From contig NZ_QHHQ01000001.1 of the NCBI RefSeq assembly GCF_003258595.1, positions 1,178,001 through 1,242,000 of the forward strand: a DNA stretch of 64,000 nucleotides. The letters run 5' to 3'. The number at the start of each line of letters is the position of its first letter. The first letter of the stretch is position 1. The translations under genes were made by a program, and so were the position numbers. The notes beneath the pieces were generated by a model. The model saw nothing but the letters and a program-made list of their open reading frames with translations. It ran no database searches and was not told the DNA's origin. Below, piece after piece: positions 1-8,182 of this stretch. This stretch comes from Acuticoccus sediminis. Its GTDB lineage: Bacteria; Pseudomonadota; Alphaproteobacteria; Rhizobiales; Amorphaceae.

Positions 1-76
1 GACGGTGGCGCGGTCGATCAAGGCGATGCGCAAGGACATCGCCGAGCTGCGTGCGCTGGTGGAAAGGCGCCTCTGA
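1..76 (+). CDS. C-terminal end of a truncated coding region, function unknown
   Basis: The first 76 bases read in one open frame from base 2 to a TGA at 74-76, giving 24 residues ending in LRALVERRL. The stretch is charged and looks helical. The next gene, on the other strand, ends 10 bases later, so the two are convergent. Nothing in these residues identifies a family. The start lies outside the window. Confidence 0.5.
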   Translation, partial: TVARSIKAMRKDIAELRALVERRL

Positions 77-85
77 GGCGGGACG

Positions 86-970
86 TCAGAGCGGCGTCCA
101 GCCCGAGCGGTCGAGGTGGTAGCGGTCGGCGAACTGGGCGACCGGTTCGGCGAGGGCGTTGCGCAGCGCCACCTGCTCCGCGTCGCTGATGCGCCACTGC
201 GGCTCCGGGCGGCGCAGCACGCGTCCGGCCATCCGCTGGAGCGTCGGGCGGAGCTGCTCGCGCATCTCGCGCGGGACAACCTTCCCGTAGATCCCCTTCA
301 GCGCCCTGAGCCGGTCGAGGTGCTCGGCGCCCGCGGCGGCGTCGAGATCGGCCTTCCTCTGCTCCGCGCTGTTGAGCCGCGAGGCGGTCCCGCCGATCTC
401 GAACGGGCTCGGCGGATCGATCTCGAGGAAGGCGCACAGCCGGGCAAGCGTCGCGGTCTTGTCCGCGGTCAGCGCCTCGAGCTGCATGATGTGGAGCCGG
501 TCCGGCCCGAATGTCTCGCGGTAGAAGGTGGTCTGCTGCTCGAAGTCGGCGACCTGCACGAGGTGGCGGAAGAGCCGCTCGCGGTCGCCGTCGAACCAGC
601 CCGCATTCTGCCCGTGGGCGAGGCCCGACCGGATCAGCTCGATCGGGTCGCGCACGATGTAGATGAAGCGGAAGGACAGGCCGTGCTCGGCCTCGAACGC
701 GGCGATGCGCTCCGCGACGTTCGGAAAGTCGGGGTACTTGGCGTACTCGGTCGAGCCCTCCAGGGCGAGGCGGTGGATCGCCGGATCGTAGTCCGGCCAC
801 AGGGCCTGGTAGCGGGACAGGCCGTCGTCCCAGCCGGGCCGGGAGAAGTACATCGGCTCCTTGGGGACGCTGCCGCAGACTTCGGGGAGGGCGGCCAGCT
901 CGTTGAAGAGCGTGGTGGTGCCGCATTTCATGGCGCCGACGATGACGGCAAAGGATGTGGGGCCGGGCAT
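86..970 (-). CDS. Sulfotransferase family protein
   Basis: A 294-residue protein likely to transfer a sulfuryl group from PAPS to an acceptor, probably a glycan given the neighbourhood. The 5'-phosphosulfate-binding loop is clear near the N-terminus (GAMKCGTTTL, G12-L21, with K15). The 3'-phosphate-binding element follows at about residues 105-115 (IVRDPIELIRS). Length fits the cytosolic Sulfotransfer family; no signal peptide or membrane segment is seen. The ATG at 970 is chosen because GGGAGG sits about 9 bases upstream; an in-frame TTG at 991 has no such support. It stands alone at the edge of the polysaccharide locus. The acceptor (sugar, lipid or protein) cannot be told from sequence. 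Confidence 0.82.
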   Translation of the reverse strand: MPGPTSFAVIVGAMKCGTTTLFNELAALPEVCGSVPKEPMYFSRPGWDDGLSRYQALWPDYDPAIHRLALEGSTEYAKYPDFPNVAERIAAFEAEHGLSFRFIYIVRDPIELIRSGLAHGQNAGWFDGDRERLFRHLVQVADFEQQTTFYRETFGPDRLHIMQLEALTADKTATLARLCAFLEIDPPSPFEIGGTASRLNSAEQRKADLDAAAGAEHLDRLRALKGIYGKVVPREMREQLRPTLQRMAGRVLRRPEPQWRISDAEQVALRNALAEPVAQFADRYHLDRSGWTPL

Positions 971-1173
971 CGAACGGCGCCTCCCTCTCAAAGATTACCG
1001 ATCCTTTGGGCCCGGACTTCGGCGGAAGAACGAGCCTCGCCTGGATATCATGCCACGTTCCACCCTCAACTTAACATTTGACGATGAGGGGGCCGGCGGA
1101 CCTGTGCAACGCCTTGATCGTACACTGCGCGTGGTTTGGACCGCGCCGACCCACAGTTTCCGAAGGTGCGTTC

Positions 1174-2994
1174 ATGGTCCTCGAAGCGCCGCCGTTCGAC
1201 GAAACGTTCGATTCGCTCGACACCGACATCTGGTACGTCTCGAGCTATACCAACGCCGACTCCTACATCGACACCTCGTGGTCGCCGAACAACGCGATCA
1301 TCCATGACGAGGGGGTGCTCGAACTCCTCCTCGAAAAGGAGAGCCGCGGCGGCAAGCCGTACACCGGGGCGGAGATCCAGACCTACGACTTCTACGGCTA
1401 CGGCCGCTACGAGGTCACGATGCAGGCCTCGGGGGAGGAGGGCGTCAACTCATCCTTCTTCACCTACACCGGCGATCATCTGGGCGACGACTGGAACGAG
1501 ATCGACATCGAGATCTACGGCCTCGACCCGACGAAGCTGCACGTCGCCTACCATAACGACGGCGAGACGTTCGAGCAGGAGATCGACCTCGGCTTCGACG
1601 CGTCCGAGGGGATGCACACCTACGCGTTCGAATGGCGGCCGGACAGCGTGTCCTGGTACGTCGACGGCGAGCTGGTCCTCGTCGAGGAGGCGACCATCGC
1701 CCCTGTGCCGGACGTCGAGGGCCGCATCATGGCGAGCATCTGGACGGGCTGGAACTCCCACCTCGGCGAGCCGACCTTCGAGACCTCGACCAGCGCCTAC
1801 TACGACGAGATCTCCTTTACGCCCTTCACCGACATCGAGCAGCCGCCCGCGCCGCCGCTGATCGGCGACTTCGCGGTCCAGCTCGTCAATACGGACACCG
1901 ACGAGATCGTCGCCTACCTGCAGGACGGGATGACGATCGACCGCGACCTGTTCGGCGACGCCAACCTCACCGTCAACGTCATCGCCTACGACCGCGACCT
2001 GCGCACCAGCATGCGCACGCTCGGCTTCGACGTCACCGGCGCGCTGGAGAAGCACAAGTACGAGCAGTATGCGCCCTGGGCGCTGTTCGGCGATCCGGAC
2101 CGCGAGACCCTCAACGGGCAGCAGATGCCGGACGGCGACTACCAGATGACGCTGACCGCCTACTCCGGCTGGGAGGGCAAGGGCATCGTCCTGGAGGAGC
2201 AGAGCTTCGACTTCACGATCGAGCCCGCGGACGGCATCCTGCCCGGCGAGGAGGAGCCGGAGCCGGACGCCGGCTTCTCGCTGCTCCTCTACGACAGCGC
2301 CACGCGGGAGGTGAAGGCGATCCTCGACGACGAGACCATCGTCGACACGGCCGAGATCGCCGACGACCGTTCCAACATCCTCGTCCAGCTCGACGATCCG
2401 GCGCTCGCCGCGGCCACCCGGTCGCTGGTGATGACGCTGGACGGCCCGGTCTCGCGCTCGATCATCGAGGGCGCGGCGCCGTACGCGCTCTTCGGCGACG
2501 CCGGATTCACAAAGCTGCGCGGCGTCACACTGCCCGAGGGCGACTATACGCTCACGGTGAGCGCGATGTCGGCCAAGCGCGGCGAGGGGAGCGTGCTGGC
2601 GGAGCGGACCATCGACTTCTCGGTCGGCCACGATACGTCCGACAACGACGGCGTCACGGTATTCCTCGTCGATGCCGAGAACGACCATTTCCTGACCGAG
2701 CTGTCGGACGGCGATGTGATCGACCTCTCGGCCCTGCCGACCACGGAACTCTCCATCGTCGTCGCCGCCGACGACGCCGCGACGGAGAGCGTCTCGATGG
2801 CGCTGAGCGGCGCGCTCGAATTCTCGCGCACCGAGAGCGTCGAGCCCTACGCGCTCTTCGGCGATTCCAATCCCGACTTCCGCGGCCAGCAATTCGTCCC
2901 CGGCGACTACGGCCTCGAGATATCGACCCACTCGCGCGACGGCGGCAGCGGCTCGACGCTCGCCTCGGTCGACTGGGACCTCGCCTTCGTCTGA
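1174..2994 (+). CDS. GH16 beta-glucanase with three C-terminal PYALFGD-type repeats
   Basis: A 606-residue protein. Residues about 8-215 form a GH16 glycanase domain with the catalytic ExDxE motif (E109-I-D111-I-E113). After a proline-rich linker come three homologous repeats starting near residues 235, 370 and 496. Each has a diagnostic P(Y/W)ALFGD box (301, 436, 558) followed by a G(D/E)Y turn. Such modules are familiar from large secreted surface proteins. No signal peptide follows the chosen start; an upstream ATG at 1078 would add 32 residues that also lack one. That fits a type I-secreted enzyme, as for rhizobial ExsH, but no RTX repeats are present. The end overlaps the convergent ABC gene by 88 bases. 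Likely role: cutting the exopolysaccharide made by this locus. Confidence 0.85.
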   Translation: MVLEAPPFDETFDSLDTDIWYVSSYTNADSYIDTSWSPNNAIIHDEGVLELLLEKESRGGKPYTGAEIQTYDFYGYGRYEVTMQASGEEGVNSSFFTYTGDHLGDDWNEIDIEIYGLDPTKLHVAYHNDGETFEQEIDLGFDASEGMHTYAFEWRPDSVSWYVDGELVLVEEATIAPVPDVEGRIMASIWTGWNSHLGEPTFETSTSAYYDEISFTPFTDIEQPPAPPLIGDFAVQLVNTDTDEIVAYLQDGMTIDRDLFGDANLTVNVIAYDRDLRTSMRTLGFDVTGALEKHKYEQYAPWALFGDPDRETLNGQQMPDGDYQMTLTAYSGWEGKGIVLEEQSFDFTIEPADGILPGEEEPEPDAGFSLLLYDSATREVKAILDDETIVDTAEIADDRSNILVQLDDPALAAATRSLVMTLDGPVSRSIIEGAAPYALFGDAGFTKLRGVTLPEGDYTLTVSAMSAKRGEGSVLAERTIDFSVGHDTSDNDGVTVFLVDAENDHFLTELSDGDVIDLSALPTTELSIVVAADDAATESVSMALSGALEFSRTESVEPYALFGDSNPDFRGQQFVPGDYGLEISTHSRDGGSGSTLASVDWDLAFV

Positions 2995-4778
2995 CCGGGA
3001 CGCGCGCCGCCCTGCGAGGCGGAGGTCTCGATCGCGAGCACGGTCCCGTTGCCGAGGCGCACGATCCGGTCGGCGATCGAGATCAGCGGCGGCCGCTGGG
3101 TGATCATGAGGATGGTCGTCGTCCCCTTGAGGCCGGCGATGGTCCGCACGAGGCGCGCCTCGCTCTCGTCGTCGAGCGCATTCGAAGGCTCGTCCAGCAC
3201 CAGGAGCTGCGGCCGCCTGAGGAGCGCCCGCGCCAGCGCGAGGCGTTGACGTTCGCTGCCTGTGAACCGAGTGCCGCCGTCGCCCATCAGGGTCTGTAGG
3301 CCGTCCTTGAGCGGGGCGACGAAGCGTGCGGCGCCGGCGTCCGTCAGCGCACGCCAGATGGCCGCGTCGTCGGCTGTCGGGGCCGCTAGGCGCATGTTCT
3401 GGGCGATGCTGGCGTTGATGAACGTGCTGTCCTGCGGCACCGCCGCCACCAGTCCGCGCCACTCCCGGCGCGTCGCATGGGTGAGGGCATGGCCGTCCAC
3501 CCGCACCGAGCCGAACTCCACCTCCAGAAGCCCGGCAAAGATGTCGGCGATGGTGCTCTTGCCCGAGCCCGACGCGCCGACTATCGCGGTCAGCGAGCCG
3601 CACGGCAAGGTCAGCGACACGTCGCTCAGCGCGCCGCCGTCGGGGTGACGGTAGGAGACGCCGTCGAGCGCCACCGCCCGGCGCAGCGCCAGCGGCCGCT
3701 TCGCGGGGGTCTGCGCCTCGGCCTTCGGCTCGACGGCCCTGTCCAGGGTATCGGCGAGCCGGGTGAGCGCCTCGTGGGCGGGGAGGTCGTCCTGGATCGC
3801 CTGCAACGCCAGTCGGGCCTCGCGGATGCGCGGCACGGCGCGGGAGGCGACCACAAGCAGGGCGACGAAGGCCGGCAGGCCGATCGGGGTCGCCGTCATC
3901 GCCGCCAGCGCGAACGCGGCAAAGGCGAGGGCGCAGATGGTCTGGAACGCCACCGCCCCCCATCCGGCGACGCTCGTGCGGGTGTGGTCCTCGGCCTCCA
4001 TCGACCGCAACGCGCTGGTTAAGTCGGCGACGAAGGCCGGTTCGGCCAGCAGCATCTTGGCCAGCTTCAGCCCGCCGACGAAGTCGCCGATCACGCGGTT
4101 GCGCCGCCGGTGCATGCGCGTGACGTCGTCGACCAGCCGTCTCGCGCGGCGGCGCGCCGGCGCCACGGCGACGAGCGCAGCAGCGCCGATGACGAGCCCC
4201 AGCAGCGTCATCGGCACCGAGATCGTCAGCGCCACGGCGAGGTAGGCGAGGAGGAGGACCGCCACCTGGATGACGGCGAGGACACCATGCGCCGCCGCCG
4301 TCACCCGGTCGACCTCGCCGGCGAGGGCGTGCGTCACGTCGGTCTGGTGCAGGGGGACGATCGCCGACCAGCGGGCCTCGGCCACGGAGGACGCGAGCCG
4401 CAGCCGCAGCGCGCTGGCGTACCGGGTGACGACGTCCGCCAGCACCACGTGCCGCCACCGCGCCAGCAGCGACTGCCCGGCGACGAGCGCCACGAAGAGG
4501 ACGAGGATGGCGACCAGCGGCTCCGACGATGACGTTACGACGTCGGGGTTGTCGTAGAGCGGAACGAATTCGACGTCCCGGGACGCCCCGCCGACCGCCG
4601 CCAGAATGGGGACGAGGAGGAGGAGGGCGACGCCCTCTCCGACCGCCCCGACGACGTGAAGGCCGAACCCCAGGAGACCCCGGCGGCCCGCGTTCCGCAG
4701 GACGTCGCGGACGAACGGGAGGATGGGCTGTCCGCCGGAAAGGTCACCCAGCCGTTGGATAGGACCGATACTCATCAT
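2907..4778 (-). CDS. ABC transporter, fused membrane and ATPase domains, atypical NBD motifs
   Basis: A 623-residue half-transporter of the MsbA type: an N-terminal membrane region of several helices (to about residue 320), then a nucleotide-binding domain. Walker A is intact (GASGSGKST) and Walker B ends in a catalytic glutamate (LLVLDEPS). Two elements are unusual. The signature reads FTGSERQR instead of LSGGQRQR, and the switch histidine is replaced by glutamine (ITQRP, codon CAG). A polar 40-residue tail follows the ATPase domain and overlaps the convergent glycanase gene. Start choice is uncertain among GTG 4784, ATG 4778 and ATG 4775; GGTGAG precedes 4778. It may export a polysaccharide or lipid-linked substrate; the substrate is unknown. 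Confidence 0.85.
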   Translation of the reverse strand: MMSIGPIQRLGDLSGGQPILPFVRDVLRNAGRRGLLGFGLHVVGAVGEGVALLLLVPILAAVGGASRDVEFVPLYDNPDVVTSSSEPLVAILVLFVALVAGQSLLARWRHVVLADVVTRYASALRLRLASSVAEARWSAIVPLHQTDVTHALAGEVDRVTAAAHGVLAVIQVAVLLLAYLAVALTISVPMTLLGLVIGAAALVAVAPARRRARRLVDDVTRMHRRRNRVIGDFVGGLKLAKMLLAEPAFVADLTSALRSMEAEDHTRTSVAGWGAVAFQTICALAFAAFALAAMTATPIGLPAFVALLVVASRAVPRIREARLALQAIQDDLPAHEALTRLADTLDRAVEPKAEAQTPAKRPLALRRAVALDGVSYRHPDGGALSDVSLTLPCGSLTAIVGASGSGKSTIADIFAGLLEVEFGSVRVDGHALTHATRREWRGLVAAVPQDSTFINASIAQNMRLAAPTADDAAIWRALTDAGAARFVAPLKDGLQTLMGDGGTRFTGSERQRLALARALLRRPQLLVLDEPSNALDDESEARLVRTIAGLKGTTTILMITQRPPLISIADRIVRLGNGTVLAIETSASQGGARPGQTKARSQSTEASVEPLPPSREWVDISRP

Positions 4779-5377
4779 GCTCACCAGCCGGTGTCGTGCA
4801 GCATGCCGCTTGCCGAGCCGCGATCACTCCATGGCCCGGCGGCAGGTCCTCCGGGAGAACCGGCTCGTACGGCGATCGATATCGTCGTCACCGTGGTCCC
4901 GGCGATTGCCGACGCATTCGCCGAGGAGGGTGCAGTCCGCTTCGGAATGCGCCTGCATTTGTGCAGCCTACTCGTAATATTTATCCTCCGCTCCCAAATT
5001 CGATTGCATATATGCTGCACCTTAGCATGCCGCGTTGGCATGACGATGTTGAAGCTATGGCAATTGTAGGGAACGAATTTTCCGAATATTTCAGTCGGAT
5101 CGTACATCGCGCGCTCGGGCCGATCGGCGAAATATAAAAGCCGCGAAGGGGCTTGTCCTGCGGCTGTAAGGTGTCCGATCGTGCGTGTCCGGGCCGATCC
5201 GGTGGACTTCGGGAACCGCGATGGTCCCTGACGGTCGCCGCCTCTGGCGGCGGCGCCCTCTGGTTGTGGATTTCGGTTTCCTGCAAAAGACCAGCGGGGC
5301 GCTGCCTTTTTGCCCTGTGGCGCAATCCGGCAGAGGGTTGCCGCGCGGCTCTCCGTCGTACCCGGCGGGCCCCTCCC
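4779..5377. other. About 600-bp non-coding gap with an AT-rich core
   Basis: No convincing gene lies here. The segment about 4970-5145 is clearly richer in A and T than its surroundings and holds short dyads: CTGCA-TTTG-TGCAG at 4953-4966 and the palindrome GCATATATGC at 5006-5015. Further on, a GC hairpin (GCCGCC-TCT-GGCGGC, 5237-5251) follows the end of the flippase gene. The AT-rich part is the natural place for a promoter serving the ABC transporter gene, which reads away from it on the minus strand. Confidence 0.5.
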
Positions 5378-6868
5378 TCAGGCGTCGGCCAGCGCGCCGC
5401 CGCGAACCGACTGGCCGCGGATCGCGTCCCTCAGCCGGGCCGCGACCTGGAGGAGGGTCCGCCGCGAGGAGGGAACGGCGAGGACCGCCACCAGCGCCAG
5501 CGCGTAGTTGAGAACCCCGGCGAGGGCGAGCGTCGCGATGGCGCCGTGCGCTCCGGTCTGGTCGGCGAGGAGCGGCAGCGCCAGCGCGCTCGCCCCCGCC
5601 GCGCCGCCGAGGAGGAGGACGATGCCGCCGAGGTCCATCGGGCGGACCGGACCGAGCCGGCCCACCACCAGGAGGAGGACCGGCAGGCGCAGCGCGTAGG
5701 CGCTCACCGCGTACGCCGCCGCGACACCCACGGCTCCCCAGTTGAGCCCGACGACGAAGGCCGCGACCGTCACCAGCGAGGTGTAGACGCCGAGGCGGAA
5801 CATGATGTCCGTGCGCCCCTGGCAGATGAAGATCCAACCGTTCGTTCCCGTCACCGGCTGGACGAAGCTCGCGATGGCGAGCCAGGCGAAGATCGGCCCG
5901 ACACCGGCCCATCCCGGCCCGAACAGGATCGAGATCGCCTCCTGCGAGCACATCGCCAGGGTCGCGATGCCCGGCATGATGACGAGGCCCAGCGTCCAGG
6001 TCACCTGCCGGTAGATCGCCCGGAAGCGCGCCTTGTCGTCGGAGATGCGGCTCAGCAGCGGGACCATCAGCCGGGAGAGCGGCTGGTTGATGTTCTGGAT
6101 CGGGAATAGCATCAGCTTGTACGCCCGGTCGTAGAGGCCGAGCGCATCGAGGCCGATATAGCGGCCGATCAGCACGTTGTCGGCGTTGCGGGCGAAGAAG
6201 TTGACGAGGTTGAAGCCCGTCAGGTTGGCGCCGAATTTCAGGAGCGCGCCGTCGATGGCGCGTGGCGGCGCCGCCGGCCGGAAGGGCGCCGAGCTCCACA
6301 CCACGGCGAGCCCGATCGCCGCCCCGGTGAGCGTCGCGACCACCAGCGCGTAGGAGCCGAGGCCTGCGAGCGCCCCGGCGACGGCGGCGAGGAAACCCGT
6401 CAGCGCGATGGCGAATTCGTAGATCGCGAGGACGCCGAACCGCAGCCGGCGCGATAGCAGCGCGATCGGCACCGTCCCGAGGCTGCCGATGAGGAGGGAC
6501 GCGCTCGCCGTCCGCATCAGCCCGGAGATGCGCGCATCGTCGTAGAACACCGCCGCATATGGGGCGACGGCGAAGATGATCAGCATCGCCGCGAGGCCCA
6601 CCCCGGCGCTGATCCAGAAGGCCTGGTTGAGGAGGGCCCGGTCGACCTCCTTGCGCTGCACGATGGCCTGCTGGAGCCCCAGGTTCTGGAAAAGGCCCAT
6701 GAAGGCGAGGATCGGCGTGATGGCGGCGACGAGACCGAAGTCGGTCGGGTTGAGGAGGCGCGCCAGCACCACCACGGACCCCATGGTGATCGAGATCTTG
6801 CCGATCTGTGCGAGTCCGGTGAACGCACCGCCCTTCAGCGCGACCCGGCCCAGCGATCCACCGCTCAT
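5378..6868 (-). CDS. Wzx-type polysaccharide flippase (oligosaccharide flippase family)
   Basis: A 496-residue polytopic membrane protein with about 12-14 hydrophobic segments, beginning GGAFTGLAQIGKISI and followed by a VLARLLNPTDFG motif typical of the WzxC-like branch of the MOP superfamily. It would flip undecaprenyl-linked repeat units across the inner membrane for polymerisation. GGAG lies 6 bases before the ATG. It is the last gene of a minus-strand run (two glycosyltransferases, pyruvyltransferase, flippase), separated from the pyruvyltransferase by 69 bases. With the ExoQ-like polymerase at 11268 it gives this locus both core parts of a Wzx/Wzy pathway. Confidence 0.9.
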   Translation of the reverse strand: MSGGSLGRVALKGGAFTGLAQIGKISITMGSVVVLARLLNPTDFGLVAAITPILAFMGLFQNLGLQQAIVQRKEVDRALLNQAFWISAGVGLAAMLIIFAVAPYAAVFYDDARISGLMRTASASLLIGSLGTVPIALLSRRLRFGVLAIYEFAIALTGFLAAVAGALAGLGSYALVVATLTGAAIGLAVVWSSAPFRPAAPPRAIDGALLKFGANLTGFNLVNFFARNADNVLIGRYIGLDALGLYDRAYKLMLFPIQNINQPLSRLMVPLLSRISDDKARFRAIYRQVTWTLGLVIMPGIATLAMCSQEAISILFGPGWAGVGPIFAWLAIASFVQPVTGTNGWIFICQGRTDIMFRLGVYTSLVTVAAFVVGLNWGAVGVAAAYAVSAYALRLPVLLLVVGRLGPVRPMDLGGIVLLLGGAAGASALALPLLADQTGAHGAIATLALAGVLNYALALVAVLAVPSSRRTLLQVAARLRDAIRGQSVRGGALADA

Positions 6869-6937
6869 ATCAACTCCATACTGACCCGGTTGGCACCCGC
6901 GGTGCCGGGGATGGCGCGACGCCGCCGCGGCACGGTC

Positions 6938-8182
6938 TCAGGCCGCGCGCTCCGTCACCGACGGCGCCACCGGAGCGGGCACGCCGGCCGCTGCGCCGTC
7001 GGGCGAGAAATTCGCGCGGGACATCGCCTTCACCGCCGGAAGCCGCGCCGCGAGCTTGGCGGCGAGACGCTCCCGCTCGGCGAGCTTGCCGATGACGCAC
7101 CGCGCCAGGCCTTCCGGATCGGCGACGAGCGCCTCCGGGGCATGCAGGAGGTCCTCGTCGGCGAGGCCGACCAGATCGAACAGCCCCTCGAACTTGCCCT
7201 GGTAGCCGAAGCACAGCGCCGGCACGCCCGCGCCCATCGCCAGGATCGCCGCATGCATCCGGCTCGTGACGCCGAGGTCGCAGCCCGCCAGCACCGCCTT
7301 CACCCGCTGCGGATCGTCCGCCGGGATGAGGTGGGTGTGGGTGCGCTCCCCGTCCGTCAGGCGCGCCGCGATCCGCTCCAGGACCGCCTTGTCGGAATCG
7401 GTCTTGCGGGTGTCGTGCGGGACCATGACGACCGAGTGGCCCGCCGCGATCACCGCCTTCAGGAACGGGACGTGCGCGGCCTCGAAACCGCCGGTCTTGC
7501 GGGCGACGAGGAAGTTGGCCGTCAGCGCGACGATCTTGCGCCCGGCATCCCGCTCGCCGGCGATGAAGGCGAACGCCTCCGGCTCGCCCGCCTCGTCCCG
7601 CGGGCAGAGGAAGGCGAGGTCCGCGACCAGACCGATGGGGCGCTCGAGGTGGGCGGCCATCCGCGCCCGGGAGACCGGGTCGCGCGCGTGGATCGCCACC
7701 GACGGCGGCAGCTGCCGCAGCGCCGCGACGCAGACCGGGTTGGGCGCCTCGTTGAAGCTGGAGCCGAGAACCGTCGCCGCGCAGCCGCGCTGTGCCAGCG
7801 TCGAGAGGATCTTCAGGCGCCGGATCACGGAGTCCGGGTTGTAGATCCCGTCCAGGATGTCGGCGCCGATGAGGAAGGCGGCGCCGACCCGCCGCGTGCG
7901 CCACATGACGTCGAGGAAGGTGCGCCGGTCGCCGTCGAAGAGATAGGGGTCGGCGGGGACGTGGTCGTCGAAGCCGGAGAGCGGCGCCCATGTGTCGTCG
8001 GCGAGGAGGCAGACCTTGTAGCCCTGCTCGCGAAGCCGGTCGCGGGCGACGAGGGTCATCGCCGCGTCGCCGAGGCTGCCGTGGCCGGAGGCCGGTACGA
8101 TCAGCGCCCAGCGCTCGCCCCGGGCGCCGGCAAGCGCGCCGACCCCGCGGGAGATCAGTCCGAGAGCGAGATCCTGCTTCAT
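6938..8182 (-). CDS. Polysaccharide pyruvyl transferase family protein
   Basis: A 414-residue protein of the polysaccharide pyruvyltransferase family, which adds ketal-linked pyruvate from PEP to sugar units. Supporting features are the N-terminal GHGSLGDAAM loop (about residues 28-37), the family's central VALTANF region, and the C-terminal TSRMHAAILAMGAGVPALCFGYQGKF region, whose SR-H-A segment is typical. The ATG at 8182 overlaps the upstream glycosyltransferase stop as ATGA, so the pair is translationally coupled. Pyruvylation would give the polymer negative charge, in line with the sulfotransferase next door. Some members act on other substrates, so exact chemistry is inferred. Confidence 0.85.
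   Translation of the reverse strand: MKQDLALGLISRGVGALAGARGERWALIVPASGHGSLGDAAMTLVARDRLREQGYKVCLLADDTWAPLSGFDDHVPADPYLFDGDRRTFLDVMWRTRRVGAAFLIGADILDGIYNPDSVIRRLKILSTLAQRGCAATVLGSSFNEAPNPVCVAALRQLPPSVAIHARDPVSRARMAAHLERPIGLVADLAFLCPRDEAGEPEAFAFIAGERDAGRKIVALTANFLVARKTGGFEAAHVPFLKAVIAAGHSVVMVPHDTRKTDSDKAVLERIAARLTDGERTHTHLIPADDPQRVKAVLAGCDLGVTSRMHAAILAMGAGVPALCFGYQGKFEGLFDLVGLADEDLLHAPEALVADPEGLARCVIGKLAERERLAAKLAARLPAVKAMSRANFSPDGAAAGVPAPVAPSVTERAA

Noticed and set aside
1450-4458. A 1002-codon minus-strand frame across the GH16 gene and the ABC gene
   Set aside because: Out of phase with the ABC transporter frame, whose Walker motifs are intact; no family features of its own.
4796-5137. Small open frame in the AT-rich gap
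   Set aside because: No ribosome-binding site, no domain or membrane character; the region looks regulatory.
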